From Zooshikella harenae (lineage in GTDB: Bacteria > Pseudomonadota > Gammaproteobacteria > Pseudomonadales > Zooshikellaceae): a DNA stretch of 64,000 nucleotides. The translations under genes were made by a program, and so were the position numbers. Positions 7,005 through 16,163 of this stretch are shown in pieces. Location of the stretch: NCBI RefSeq assembly GCF_018837975.1, contig NZ_JAGSOY010000027.1:1-64000 (forward strand), read 5' to 3'. Under the pieces are notes generated by a model. It saw only the letters and a list, made by a program, of their open reading frames with translations, was not told the DNA's origin and did not search any database. Within the stretch, counting starts at the first letter, position 1. Each line of letters begins with the position of its first letter.

Positions 7005-7343
7005 ACATCAGGGTGTCTTGATGTAGGGAAGTCAGAAGCCGAGTTATTAGGTCGTCTAGCATCCAATTCCCGAATAACAGGAGCATCATCGTTCACTAAT
7101 AGAGAAATAGCTGAGTCAGCTGTTTCTGCTGCGCTAGATGCAAAGCAAGCAGATATTCAGAACTTCTTAAGCGGTACTTCTAACCGTTTAGTAATTAATC
7201 ATTCTTTACCAAGTCAAGTAGGAATAAGCGTTAGCAGAGGGGCTACAAATGCTGTTCCAGCTTCAAACGTTAGAGTCGTCTTACAGCGAGATACTTCGCT
7301 ATCAACTGGTTATCGTATAGTCACAGGATTTCCTACACCATGA
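7005..7343 (+). pseudogene. Orphan CdiA-CT RNase A-like toxin module (truncated 5')
   Basis: The frame open from 7005 to the TGA at 7341-7343 encodes about 112 residues. From G-K-S-E-A-E-L-L-G-R-L onward it follows the bacterial RNase A-like CdiA-CT pattern I know: A-S-S-F-T-N-R-E, F-L-S-G-T-S-N-R-L-V, S-V-S-R-G-A-T, and the typical end G-Y-R-I-V-T-G-F-P-T-P. Members cut tRNA or other RNA after contact-dependent delivery. Here the frame closes (TGA 7002-7004) just before the GKS motif, where family members carry a conserved His segment; DEHQG is readable in another frame at about 6999-7015, so this end is decayed or lost at the junction. There is no start codon or upstream delivery gene. The immunity gene overlaps its stop. 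Confidence 0.75.
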
Positions 7344-7636
7344 TGAATGATAAATATCCAGTATTAACTCACTTATTCAGCTGTTACTTCCATCAAGATT
7401 GGCCTGATGAGTTCGATTCTCCTGATATGGCTTTAGATGCCTTTGTTGACTCAGAAACTGCAGAATTTGTCAAAATTGCCAGGGATGAGCTAAAAAAAAT
7501 TATTGATTCTGGTTGCAGTGACAATGAAATTTTGCGTCTCCTAAATGAATTGGGTTGTTATTACGAACCTACAGCTGACTATTCGAGTGCTGTAAGTTGG
7601 CTTAAAGATATTAATAGGAAATTAAGTTTCCACTAA
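7340..7636 (+). CDS. CdiI-type immunity protein for the RNase A-like toxin
   Basis: A 98-residue acidic protein whose ATG (7340-7342) overlaps the toxin TGA as ATGA. The N-terminus Y-P-V-L-T-H-L-F-S-C-Y-F-H-Q-D-W followed by a stretch of D and E matches contact-dependent growth inhibition immunity proteins of the CdiI family, commonly found with RNase A-like CdiA-CTs. It would bind and neutralise the toxin in the cytoplasm. It appears intact, so it may protect against related competitors although the adjacent toxin is truncated. Confidence 0.8.
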   Translation: MMNDKYPVLTHLFSCYFHQDWPDEFDSPDMALDAFVDSETAEFVKIARDELKKIIDSGCSDNEILRLLNELGCYYEPTADYSSAVSWLKDINRKLSFH

Positions 7637-7662
7637 TATCAAATACTTCCAGATTGATTTAA

Positions 7663-7693
7663 CTGACTAATCTGCCTCTGGCAGTTTAGTCAG
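7663..7693. repeat. Strong hairpin at a toxin-cassette junction
   Basis: CTGACTAA (7663-7670) and TTAGTCAG (7686-7693) plus inner CTGCC (7672-7676) and GGCAG (7680-7684) form a stem of 13 pairs with one T-T mismatch and loop TCT. It lies between the CdiI stop and the next toxin remnant. There is no T-run on either side, so it is not a standard terminator; it may be a junction structure of the cassette array. Confidence 0.6.
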
Positions 7694-7789
7694 ACGACAG
7701 TGGCTATAAAAGCTGATGGTGAGTTTGTAACTTTGCTAGAGTCAGGAAAGGGAATGGATATACAGTTTACAGATTTTATGGTGGACTAA
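7667..7789 (+). pseudogene. Short remnant of a fourth toxin C-terminus
   Basis: An open frame of about 40 residues ends at the TAA 7787-7789. From VAIKADGEFVTLLESGKG onward it looks like the end of a toxin domain; there is no start codon, and its 5' part lies in the hairpin at 7663-7693. The following ORF begins 2 bases after its stop, repeating the toxin-immunity order of the other three pairs. It is too short to name a family. Confidence 0.45.
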
Positions 7790-7791
7790 AA

Positions 7792-8283
7792 GTGGAGAAA
7801 AGCCAATTAAGCTCAATAATAGGCATGCAACTTAAAGATATAATTCATGTTGGTGTCATTGATTTTGAAGAGAATATAGGTGAAATAACAACCTTTCATA
7901 CTCATCTTTTTTTAGAAGTCAATAAATTATTTTTAAAGCTTGAGTCTGTAGAACAGTATTCAAAGTTAAAGGTAAGCTTTAACAGTGATGTTGATTTTAG
8001 CTTTGATTTTGACATAGAAGAAGATATGTCATTTTGTAAGTATTCAGCTGCAAACATCTATTTTGATAGTACCTTAGCTGAAAACTATATATCATCTGTG
8101 GCTCTTTATGAGCCACTATTCTATGATAAATCACTAGCCTGTGATGCAATGGAAGTTGTTTTGGATAACAATCAATGCGTTTTTTTCGACCCTAAAAACT
8201 TATTTGGAATAAAAGTTGGAGACAGTAAACTGAAAGACGTATTTTTAATGCATAACAATATCAATAGCATTATTAACCTCTAG
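7792..8283 (+). CDS. Candidate immunity protein of orphan module 4
   Basis: A 163-residue acidic protein without signal or membrane segments. Its GTG start at 7792 is 2 bases downstream of the toxin remnant stop, with no better ATG nearby. The sequence is rich in Phe, Asp and Ser (DVDFSFDFDIEEDMSF) and looks like a beta-rich small cytoplasmic protein. I do not recognise the family. The role as immunity protein is inferred from gene order only. It is the last gene of the accessory island; GC content here is low, unlike the primase-recombinase module. Confidence 0.5.
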   Translation: MEKSQLSSIIGMQLKDIIHVGVIDFEENIGEITTFHTHLFLEVNKLFLKLESVEQYSKLKVSFNSDVDFSFDFDIEEDMSFCKYSAANIYFDSTLAENYISSVALYEPLFYDKSLACDAMEVVLDNNQCVFFDPKNLFGIKVGDSKLKDVFLMHNNINSIINL

Positions 8284-8396
8284 TATTTGAGTAAATTCTA
8301 GCTTGTTACCCTCCCCCTCTAGAATAAAAACTTTATATACACATGGTTGCCGAGGGGGCACATTTGATTTGCTAAAAAGTTATAAACGTTATGTTG

Positions 8397-10913
8397 TTAA
8401 AAGCGTGGCCAGAAATGGTTATCTTCACATGGTTTAACCTTAAAGTTCTCTTGTTTCTGCCAGGTTTTATCATTGATTAGGGCTTTCACTTCAAATGCTG
8501 ATGTTTGTTGTGGAAATGTTAAACGCCATACATTGCCTTCTGTCCAGCGAGTTGCTGCCCCTTCTTTCCAATTGAGTAGCTTTGCGTCGCCTCTGACAGT
8601 AATGTGATTACCCCAACCAGCGTCATAATGTACATTAACTGTAGTCATACAACTTTGATAGCGTTTTGCTACGATGCCAGGTGTATCGATAATACGATGT
8701 TCACGTTTTGATTTTAACAGTTTAATGTACTCAGCATGGGACCAAGCAAGAGGTGTTGCACCACCAGTACCTTCGCCAAACTGGTATGGCCCTTCAGCCT
8801 TATCCCAAACTTGTTCTGGAAGCATATTGCCTTCATTGGCAAATTTTTCCATTGCTTGGATATACTGATCAACACTCTGCTTTTTGGCTACTTCCAGGTG
8901 GGCTCGTTCACCTGTAAGAAGCGGCCATAAACGACCTTTTCCTTCGCCGGTATAGTCGCTACCTCCTTGCTTTTCTCCGTAGCCATCATGATTGTATCGG
9001 TAAAATCCTGGGCCATTAGGAGTCTCCACTTTTATTGATTGTTCGTAGTTCTTTAGTGTATTTGTTATTGAGGTATCAAAAGGACTTTTTATACCGAAAC
9101 GAACAAGCTCAAGAAAACCACCATCCATCACATTACGTTCTAAGTGTTGACCACCACCATTTGCGATATAAAAGACACTATCATCATTTGGGTTGTAACT
9201 TGAATGGCAGTAATCGGCACCTTCTATACGTTGATAATATTGCCCATCACCTAATTCACCTTGGTGTGTAAATGACCAGTCGGCAATGCCATCGGCCCAT
9301 AAATCGGCTTTTAAGCGATAGGAACGGGCAGCTTCTTTATCACCCTGGTGGTCGGCAAAATCAGCTGCTGCAATTAATCCTGCAATCGCTGCCGAAAGTG
9401 TTGAGGGAGAAATACCACTCGTTTCTTCCCATCTTTCTTGATGAGTCCATGGTCCTACTTTAGCAACAAAGTCTGCTGCAGGTTTGACAAATGAGCTGTA
9501 ATAGTCAATTGGGTTGATAGCGCCTTCTTTCCATAAACGCCACGCTAATACTATAGGCATAGCAGTTTCATCAAGTTGCATGCCTTGCCAGTGACCTTGC
9601 CCAGAAAGCCAGAAGTTTTGAGGGAACGATCCTTTTTTATTGACTGAAGAGCCGCACAGTTGCCAGTTACCATCATCAGCTTGAAATTGTACTTCTTTTA
9701 GGTAACTTAATGCTTCTTTTGCTGTATATTGATCTCCTGCTGCAAGAAAGGCGGTAGCAACTTGATATAAATCTCTGGGCCAAACAACATGATAACCAAT
9801 TGGACCATCTTTATAGCCATCCGCTTTTGAGCCTGGGAGAATACCACGTTGGTCTCCAGAATCTTTATCAAACTGGCTTTGACCCCAAGGTACACTTAAT
9901 GAAGCAATCATTGCACCATTATAGGTTTTATCCTCATGTGCTTTCAGGACCATGGCTGAAGTATAATATAAGGCACCATTGTCAAAAGATTCCTGACTTA
10001 GGTCTTCTAAGCCATCACAATAATTATTCCATTGTTGGTTATAGAGAGAGAGTACATTCTCAAATGATTTTTTCATGCTATTTTTAGCTGTTAGTTGTGC
10101 TTTACTTTTTTCTTCTGCAAATCCAATTGCGACTGTAAAGGTGTATTCTCCCGCTTTTGTAGGTAAATCTAGTTGTCCAGTAAGTGCGATATTACCATTT
10201 CTAGCATATTGGTAATTCCAATCCATACGATAGTTGTCGTTTAAATCTTGCCAGCCATCGCTTCTACCAACAAAACCCACTGATGTTTGCTTGAATGGAA
10301 TACTTGCCGTCAGTGCCTGATATTGAGCAACATGATTGGTACCATTATCATACTGAGCTCGATCATCCCAAGCATATAAAGCATCTTTTGTTGCTTCTCC
10401 ATAGTCATATAAACCTGTATTACTCACAGCAGGGTTGAGTAAAATAAATAAACCTAAATTATCTTCGTAGGCTTTGAAGGTAACGTTTAATAGTAAAGTA
10501 TTTGTTGTTGGGTCGGTAATTACTTTTTTATGAATTTCGTACTTTCTTTCTTGGTCAATATTTACTTGTTCATAAGCCAGTGTTTTTTTATTTAAAGAAC
10601 GTATTTCATGTTCTGTATGTTTTTTTTCTTCATCAAAAAAAGTTCTGCCATCACTTACCATGAATTGTAAATCAGTAATTTGAGCCATATCGATTTGTGG
10701 CCAGTATACTTCAGAAACAATGCCATCAACTAAGCTAAACCAAACTTTTGATTGTTTACTATTAGCTGTTCCAATTCCAGTTTTACTGGCAGAACTCCAA
10801 TGGTGGTCAATGCCAGGGGTTCCAGGTGCAAGACCACTGTTACTCCAGGCAAGGCCACTAGTAATGCTTGCAATAATAAGTGTTAACGCCTTTTTTTTTA
10901 GGCTTGTCATCAT
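8397..10913 (-). CDS. Secreted glucan 1,4-alpha-glucosidase (GH15 glucoamylase)
   Basis: An 838-residue exported enzyme that releases glucose from the non-reducing ends of starch-like glucans. The first about 24 residues are a Sec signal peptide (KKKALTLIIASITSGLAWS). Residues about 28-290 are the beta-sandwich N-domain of bacterial glucoamylases and glucodextranases (PGTPGIDHHWSSASKTGIGT near the start). The (alpha/alpha)6 GH15 domain follows, with the substrate loop VVWPRDLYQVA, the general acid in HQERWEETSG (about 494) and the general base in LPEQVWD (about 699). A short C-terminal beta domain ends the protein. The ATG at 10913 (or 10910) follows AGAGGAA. It is monocistronic, with gene-poor DNA on its 5' side. 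Confidence 0.93.
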   Translation of the reverse strand: MMTSLKKKALTLIIASITSGLAWSNSGLAPGTPGIDHHWSSASKTGIGTANSKQSKVWFSLVDGIVSEVYWPQIDMAQITDLQFMVSDGRTFFDEEKKHTEHEIRSLNKKTLAYEQVNIDQERKYEIHKKVITDPTTNTLLLNVTFKAYEDNLGLFILLNPAVSNTGLYDYGEATKDALYAWDDRAQYDNGTNHVAQYQALTASIPFKQTSVGFVGRSDGWQDLNDNYRMDWNYQYARNGNIALTGQLDLPTKAGEYTFTVAIGFAEEKSKAQLTAKNSMKKSFENVLSLYNQQWNNYCDGLEDLSQESFDNGALYYTSAMVLKAHEDKTYNGAMIASLSVPWGQSQFDKDSGDQRGILPGSKADGYKDGPIGYHVVWPRDLYQVATAFLAAGDQYTAKEALSYLKEVQFQADDGNWQLCGSSVNKKGSFPQNFWLSGQGHWQGMQLDETAMPIVLAWRLWKEGAINPIDYYSSFVKPAADFVAKVGPWTHQERWEETSGISPSTLSAAIAGLIAAADFADHQGDKEAARSYRLKADLWADGIADWSFTHQGELGDGQYYQRIEGADYCHSSYNPNDDSVFYIANGGGQHLERNVMDGGFLELVRFGIKSPFDTSITNTLKNYEQSIKVETPNGPGFYRYNHDGYGEKQGGSDYTGEGKGRLWPLLTGERAHLEVAKKQSVDQYIQAMEKFANEGNMLPEQVWDKAEGPYQFGEGTGGATPLAWSHAEYIKLLKSKREHRIIDTPGIVAKRYQSCMTTVNVHYDAGWGNHITVRGDAKLLNWKEGAATRWTEGNVWRLTFPQQTSAFEVKALINDKTWQKQENFKVKPCEDNHFWPRF

Positions 10914-11761
10914 TAATTCCTCTCAAATTGCCATCTTTGTTTTTATATAAATAGTTTTAGCTATAGTTATTCTTATAGTTTGTATCGATTTAAAAGACTG
11001 TGCAGTTTTATGTGGTACTTATAAAAACTTTTTTACAATATGTGATAAATTTGCAACTGTTTTAATTGTAATCCTTTTCTATTATCCTCCACTAATAGGT
11101 TTAGTAAGTTGCTGGTTAAAGTGATAAATGAATACTCTTACTGCTTTTTAACTCCTGAAAGTGAAGTGTTCTAGTTATATATGATGTGATTATGCTAAAT
11201 GCCAATAACTTTTGTTGATAGATATATGCTTGTAGTGATGAGTATTAGATAAATATTATTTGTATGGCAGCTAATTGAAAGCATTTTTAGGTATGAAAAT
11301 ATATTACTGCTGTTGTTTTACTTTCACAGTAAATATAGAGAAAAGTCTTCATTTAAGTATCTTTTAGATACTATGGAGGTGTGCTGTAGATTAACTTCAT
11401 ATTTATGACTTCTTTTTTTGTTAGGATAAATAGCCATCAGTATAATTATATATTTTGTAACTGCTTGAACGTTGATGCAAGTCATTTATGTAACTCAAAC
11501 AAGCTTTAATACAAAAGTAATAATATGTTACTTTGTGAATTGTTTGTTTACAGAAAACTATCTAAGATAATGAGGAAGCAAGCGAAGTAAATTATTGAGT
11601 AAGGTGTGAAGCAATTAGTTTTTCTTGTGAATACCCACAACTAAAGGGCTCTTCTTAAAAAGCACTATTTTGAGAGATAGCCAAAATTGTTAGTGCTATT
11701 TATTTTTTAATTTAAGGCTGATACTCAAATAGACCAGGATGAACTATTTGATTGAATAGCT
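10914..11761. other. AT-rich intergenic stretch upstream of the glucoamylase gene
   Basis: About 850 bases between two minus-strand genes with no ORF of convincing length or codon use. It must contain the glucoamylase promoter and the 3' region of the UbiF-like gene. The only structured piece I see is the repeat at 11646-11682. Confidence 0.5.
11646..11682. repeat. Dispersed hairpin repeat, copy 1
   Basis: GGGCTCTT, an A-rich segment, GCACTATTTT and AGAGATAGCC in order. The same arrangement occurs at 44992-45029. The ends are imperfectly inverted. The copy lies downstream of the UbiF-like gene and is not followed by a clear T-run. Confidence 0.5.
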
Positions 11762-13012
11762 TCATTGAAAACTATCAGGCAACTGGTGAGATAAACCTGA
11801 TGCATACTTAATAACAGGTTTATGGAACGGTCTTGCAAAGTTGGCAAGAGTAAGCCCAGTATTTCTTAGTAGTTTGAGAGGCGCTTTATTGTTGCTAAAT
11901 AGATAGTAGAACATATCCATAATATACATCATTCGAGTATTCTCTGGACGTCTACGTTTTTCATAAGTAGATAACATCTTTGGGATGTTTGATGTTGAAA
12001 GATTGCCTTTCTCATTAATAATGATGTCGGCTAAAACAGCTGCATCCATAAACCCTAAGTTTGCACCTTGTCCTGCTAAGGGGTTAATTGTATGTGCTGC
12101 ATCTCCTATAAGAACTGTATTATGTGAAGAGTAGGTTTGAGCATGTCTTTTAGTGAGTGGAAAGCTACCAGTTGCTACTATTTGTTCAAGTTTTGGTAGT
12201 TCTTTAGGAAAAGATTGTTGGATTGTATGCAGAAGTTGGTTTGTGCTCAGTTGTTTTAATTGCTCTATAGCGTCAGGGCAGTTATACCACACAAGTGAAG
12301 CGTAGTTTGTACCATTGACTCTTGGCAGTGGTAGAAATGCCAAAGGTCCAGTAGGTGTGAATGCTTGCCAAGTAATATGCTGCTGCGGTCCTTCTTGTAG
12401 AGCAACAGTAACCACAAAAGCATGTTGTTCATAATCACTTTGTGTTATGCCAATATTAGCGGCTTGACGAACGGCGGAAGAGGCGCCATCTGCACCAACT
12501 AATAGGTTTGCAGTTAGCTGAGTTTTATCATTTAGTTGAACCGTTGGATTTGATTTTTCTAATGTAAACTGTTGAATTTGAGCAGGGCAGTACAGATCTA
12601 GAGTCGCTTGTTTTGGAACTTGTAAGTGCAGTGCCTGCTGAATAATGTTATTTTCGATAATATATCCAAGCGCGGGTAGCTTAGCTTGTTTGGCTGAGAA
12701 CAATGTTTTATTCAGACGATTGTTGTTGATGCTCAATTCATGAGCAGAGAGTTGCTCCCAAACGGCCATTTCATCGTATGGGCATGCTCTCATTGCAAGG
12801 ATATTACTCCATGCCTTAACGTGCTTAAGAACACGAATACTTGCTTGGCTGAGGGCTGATACTCGAATATCAGGAGGTGATAGAGGATCAAACTCTGGAC
12901 AAGGGTGCTTTTCAACCAAGGCAACGTTGATTCCTTTGCTGCTTAAAGCGAGTGCCAATGTTGTACCGACCATGCCCGCACCAATAATGATAACATCGTA
13001 GTGTTGTTGCAT
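11762..13012 (-). CDS. ubiF: UbiF-like FAD-dependent ubiquinone-biosynthesis hydroxylase
   Basis: A flavoprotein monooxygenase of the UbiH/UbiF/COQ6 family, probably adding the last hydroxyl group to the ubiquinone ring (C6 of the demethoxy intermediate). From the ATG at 13012 it has 416 residues: the FAD-binding GAGMVGTTLA loop at about 10-20, PDIRVSALSQAS and MRACPYDEMAVWE as in E. coli UbiF, the GADGASSAVR motif, and GDAAHTINPLAGQGAN (about 300-315). A longer start at 13054 has a better-spaced AAGG site and adds 14 residues; I prefer 13012 by comparison with the family. It stands alone between long non-coding stretches. UbiH or UbiI identity is possible but less likely. Confidence 0.85.
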   Translation of the reverse strand: MQQHYDVIIIGAGMVGTTLALALSSKGINVALVEKHPCPEFDPLSPPDIRVSALSQASIRVLKHVKAWSNILAMRACPYDEMAVWEQLSAHELSINNNRLNKTLFSAKQAKLPALGYIIENNIIQQALHLQVPKQATLDLYCPAQIQQFTLEKSNPTVQLNDKTQLTANLLVGADGASSAVRQAANIGITQSDYEQHAFVVTVALQEGPQQHITWQAFTPTGPLAFLPLPRVNGTNYASLVWYNCPDAIEQLKQLSTNQLLHTIQQSFPKELPKLEQIVATGSFPLTKRHAQTYSSHNTVLIGDAAHTINPLAGQGANLGFMDAAVLADIIINEKGNLSTSNIPKMLSTYEKRRRPENTRMMYIMDMFYYLFSNNKAPLKLLRNTGLTLANFARPFHKPVIKYASGLSHQLPDSFQ

Positions 13013-13054
13013 AATCAACTGTAATCCTCTCTTCAACTGCAAGCGTATTGTCAT

Positions 13055-14443
13055 TATACCTTAGTTGGAGTTGGTATTGCTTGAAATATACTTTTGTAAC
13101 TAACAGGTATAGGTAAAGAAGACTTGTGTCTTAAGGTTTAATGTTGTTAGCCGTTTACTATGCCCACAGCGAGGGATATAAAATTGATTCTTGCCATGAA
13201 ATGATTATTGCCTTTTACTCTTATAGGCATAAAGAAGTCAACTGTAGTCTATAGCATTAGATGAGTGGCTATTGTATTTAGAGTTTGCTTACCACAAATA
13301 GTACAAAGGTAACTAATGCAATCATCTTACATTATTTGAAGTAAGTTGTTAGTTAAAACTCACCAAATTTCTGTCTTAAAAGCACGTTATTTGTGGAATG
13401 AGAGTTGCCTTCCTGATTTTATATACGTTTGATATTTTCAGTAAAAGCTGAATGTATATCTTTCATTGGCAATCAGAACTAGAGAGTTGCAATAATTCTA
13501 ATCAAGACTTTGTGATTATTATTTGACTTGATATGGTTAAATGTAGGAAGAAGTGGTTGTCTAAAGGAACCAGTTATTCATAATTTGTATATTGGCACAT
13601 TGTTTAAATAAATAGTCAAATATGAATAGTTGATAAAAAAAATATTAACAAATGATTTTATGATGGTAAAGAACTAATAGACTAAGTTGATATGGCGTTT
13701 TTTCATGTATGTAGTATACAGTTCTATGGCGCTATTATCAGTATTATTGATAAGTATTTTGCGTAGAAAATTTCTCTTTTATTTTCCCAATCGCTGATTA
13801 TACAGACTTGGAAAGGTTTCCAAGCCCAGTATGTGTGAGGTCTGGCAGGGTTTGGTATGATTAGTTGTAAATCTGTTCGATACAACCTTGGTAAGATAAT
13901 TGGCAATATTTACCAATTACTCCTTTATGAAGCTATACGTAAACTGATTTCTAATAAATAATTTGATATATAACTAACTTATTGATATAAAAGCAAAAGA
14001 TTTGATCAAATATTATTGCGCAACTAAACATGTAGCACGAACTTGGGGTGAAGATAGCTAATTATAGATTGGGTCCACTAGCCGTTTTAACTGGTGAATA
14101 AAACAAGAAAAGATCAGATTTTGCTATATAGTTAGGTATTATCTATTTCAATAGGGCCTTAAACCTTGGTAGAAAGTGAGCTTAGAGCCTAGCTATTTTC
14201 ATTAACGCTGTATAAATACTGCGCTTAGCAACGGTATCTACAAAAATTAACAATTGTTTTCATATTTTTAATCTGAAGTACATTTAACACATTGCAAAAA
14301 TATACATACTAGACCTTGTCATTAGACTATAATAATTATGTTATTGCTACTGGCATGGACTGTTGTACGTCTAAACCGCGTACATTTCTCCAACGAAGCA
14401 TTACCTAGTAATACAACATTGACCAATTAGCTGATAGACCACT
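13055..14443. other. 1.4-kb AT-rich stretch without credible genes
   Basis: No ORF above about 60 codons stands out on either strand, and the longest one (minus strand, 13724-13906) has no family features or ribosome-binding site. No tRNA-like cloverleaf, tandem repeat or transposase fragment is evident to me. It may be decayed DNA or hold small RNAs, and it must carry the promoters of its divergent neighbours. Confidence 0.5.
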
Positions 14444-14734
14444 ATGAACACTAAAAAGTTGATTAATCTGTCCAGTCAGTACCCACGGCTTACCGTGCGT
14501 ACGTTAGCGACACTCATGGCTATCGGAGAAAATGAAGGTTGCTCCGTGTCAGAGCTATCGCACTACATGGGTGTCAATGAAAAAAATGTTGCCACCACAA
14601 TAAGGCGTTTAGAAGAAGGTCGCGCTGGTAATCCGGGTGATAAGTTAATTCGGGTTAAACAGTATCCTGATGATAAGCGCTATAAGTTAATTCATTTAAC
14701 TGCAAAAGCGAGACGAATTTTAGCTAAACTTTAA
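14444..14734 (+). CDS. MarR-like winged-helix DNA-binding protein
   Basis: A 96-residue single-domain regulator. Residues about 15-90 form a winged helix: L-A-T-L-M-A-I-G-E-N-E-G, then recognition helix V-S-E-L-S-H-Y-M-G-V-N-E-K-N-V-A-T-T-I-R-R-L, then a wing ending Y-K-L-I-H-L-T-A-K-A-R-R. It lacks the long dimerisation helices of typical MarR proteins (about 140 residues), so it may dimerise differently. A strong intrinsic terminator follows at 14743-14774 and gene-poor DNA surrounds it, so it is expressed alone. Target and ligand are unknown. Confidence 0.75.
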   Translation: MNTKKLINLSSQYPRLTVRTLATLMAIGENEGCSVSELSHYMGVNEKNVATTIRRLEEGRAGNPGDKLIRVKQYPDDKRYKLIHLTAKARRILAKL

Positions 14735-14742
14735 TAGCTAAT

Positions 14743-14774
14743 AATGCAGGTGATGTAGATCTCCTGCATTTTTT
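14743..14774 (+). terminator. Intrinsic terminator of the winged-helix gene
   Basis: AATGCAGG (14743-14750) pairs with CCTGCATT (14763-14770), followed by TTTT. It starts 8 bases after the stop codon. Confidence 0.85.
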
Positions 14775-15203
14775 CGTCTATAAGTATTCATGGTATTTAT
14801 TTTAACTTGTTACTAATATTAATTAAGTTGATTTTGCTTATATTGTTGACTATTTAGTTACTAATAATTTCAAAGGCTACTTTGGTTAGGTTGACTTTCT
14901 TTCTTGCTCCATTAGTAGTGCTTTTCTCTCCACTGTTTTCTATCTTACAAAGCCATTGTGAAAAAATAACGGCACTTGAGGTTTTATTCTTCGCGATACA
15001 TATTTATTGTAAAGGAAGTAAACGTTATCTACTTTGCTTATGAGAGATATTCTAAGTGTGGGTGGTGTGTTTCCTGAAATAAATTACAAGTGTTATATAT
15101 TATAAGTGAGGGTTATTTTACTTGGGAAAGGAGCTGCCAATGAGCCAAACAATAGTTGCTTGACTCATTTACCATTCGCATTATATCTAGCGTAGCGCTG
15201 AAG
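14775..15203. other. AT-rich stretch between convergent genes
   Basis: About 430 bases with no ORF, no clear repeat and no further strong hairpin visible. Confidence 0.4.
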
Positions 15204-16163
15204 TTAACAAGAGGCGTGCTTTCTTAGCTTACAAATGAAGAAGCCATCCATGATGTTGGTAGGTAGAATTCTTCGACTTTGCGTTAAAGCATCAGCATAT
15301 GTCTTATTCTGCCAATGGGTTATGCCGGCCATGGTATTGGAAAAAGGTAGCTCGATAGGCTCAAGACTGACACATGAGCTGTATTTTTTGAGGAGATGAT
15401 TCACTACATGTTCATTTTCTTCAGGGGAAAATGAACATGTGCAATAAATCATGAGCCCACCCACTTTTAAACTTGTAAGGGCTGATTGTAGTAAGCGTTT
15501 TTGCTTTCGAGCGACCTCCGAAACTTTTCGAGTCGACCAATGCTCCCAGCTAGAAGAGTCGAGTAGTGAAAACCGGGCTTCAGATGAGCAAGGAGCATCC
15601 AGCAATACACGATCAAACATTTCAGGACACTTATTGCCAACAGAGCGCCCATCAGTCAAATAGGTTTTCACCATACTGGTACCTTGTTGATCCAGATTTG
15701 CTTTAAGCTTAAAAAAGCGATTTTTGACAGCTTCCACTGCAGATAGTCGACCTTGGTTGTTCATCATCGCAGCTATTTGTAGTGTCTTCCCGCCAGGCGC
15801 AGCCGCCAGATCCAGTACAGTCTCCCCAGGCTGAGCTGCTAAAAGAAATGGGGCAACCATACTGGATAGATTTTGAATATAAATACGTCCTTGGTAGAAA
15901 GCATCTGTTTCGGTGAGTGCTCTTCGCTGATCAGGTGGTATATGGAATGCAGTCGGTAGCCAGGAGACGGGGGTGAGATTGAACTGCGCAGAGCGGAGTT
16001 CATCTGTTGTATCCTGAATACTTCCTTTTAGTGTGTTGATACGAAAAGTGGTGGGTTTGTCCACACTAAAACTATTCAGCACTTGCTCGAGTTGCGTTTC
16101 GTCTAATAGCAAGGAAAGCTTTTCCAAAAAGGCTGGAGGTAACTCTGTGATAGGGCTAAGCAT
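15204..16163 (-). CDS. RsmB/NOP-family class I SAM-dependent RNA m5C methyltransferase
   Basis: A 319-residue enzyme that methylates a cytosine C5 in rRNA or tRNA. The order is a short N-terminal domain (about 1-100), SAM motif I VLDLAAAPGGKT (about 117-128), motif IV LDAPCSSEA (about 188) with its Cys, and motif VI YCTCSFSPEENE (about 244) with the Cys nucleophile. It lacks the NusB-like N-domain of RsmB and the long C-terminal part of RsmF/YebU, so it is a shorter relative whose substrate I cannot tell. ATG at 16163; stand-alone gene, divergent from the SdiA-regulated-like gene. Confidence 0.9.
   Translation of the reverse strand: MLSPITELPPAFLEKLSLLLDETQLEQVLNSFSVDKPTTFRINTLKGSIQDTTDELRSAQFNLTPVSWLPTAFHIPPDQRRALTETDAFYQGRIYIQNLSSMVAPFLLAAQPGETVLDLAAAPGGKTLQIAAMMNNQGRLSAVEAVKNRFFKLKANLDQQGTSMVKTYLTDGRSVGNKCPEMFDRVLLDAPCSSEARFSLLDSSSWEHWSTRKVSEVARKQKRLLQSALTSLKVGGLMIYCTCSFSPEENEHVVNHLLKKYSSCVSLEPIELPFSNTMAGITHWQNKTYADALTQSRRILPTNIMDGFFICKLRKHASC

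Noticed and set aside
13724..13906. 60-codon minus-strand ORF in the gene-poor stretch
   Set aside because: No ribosome-binding site, no domain features and atypical composition; most likely a chance ORF.
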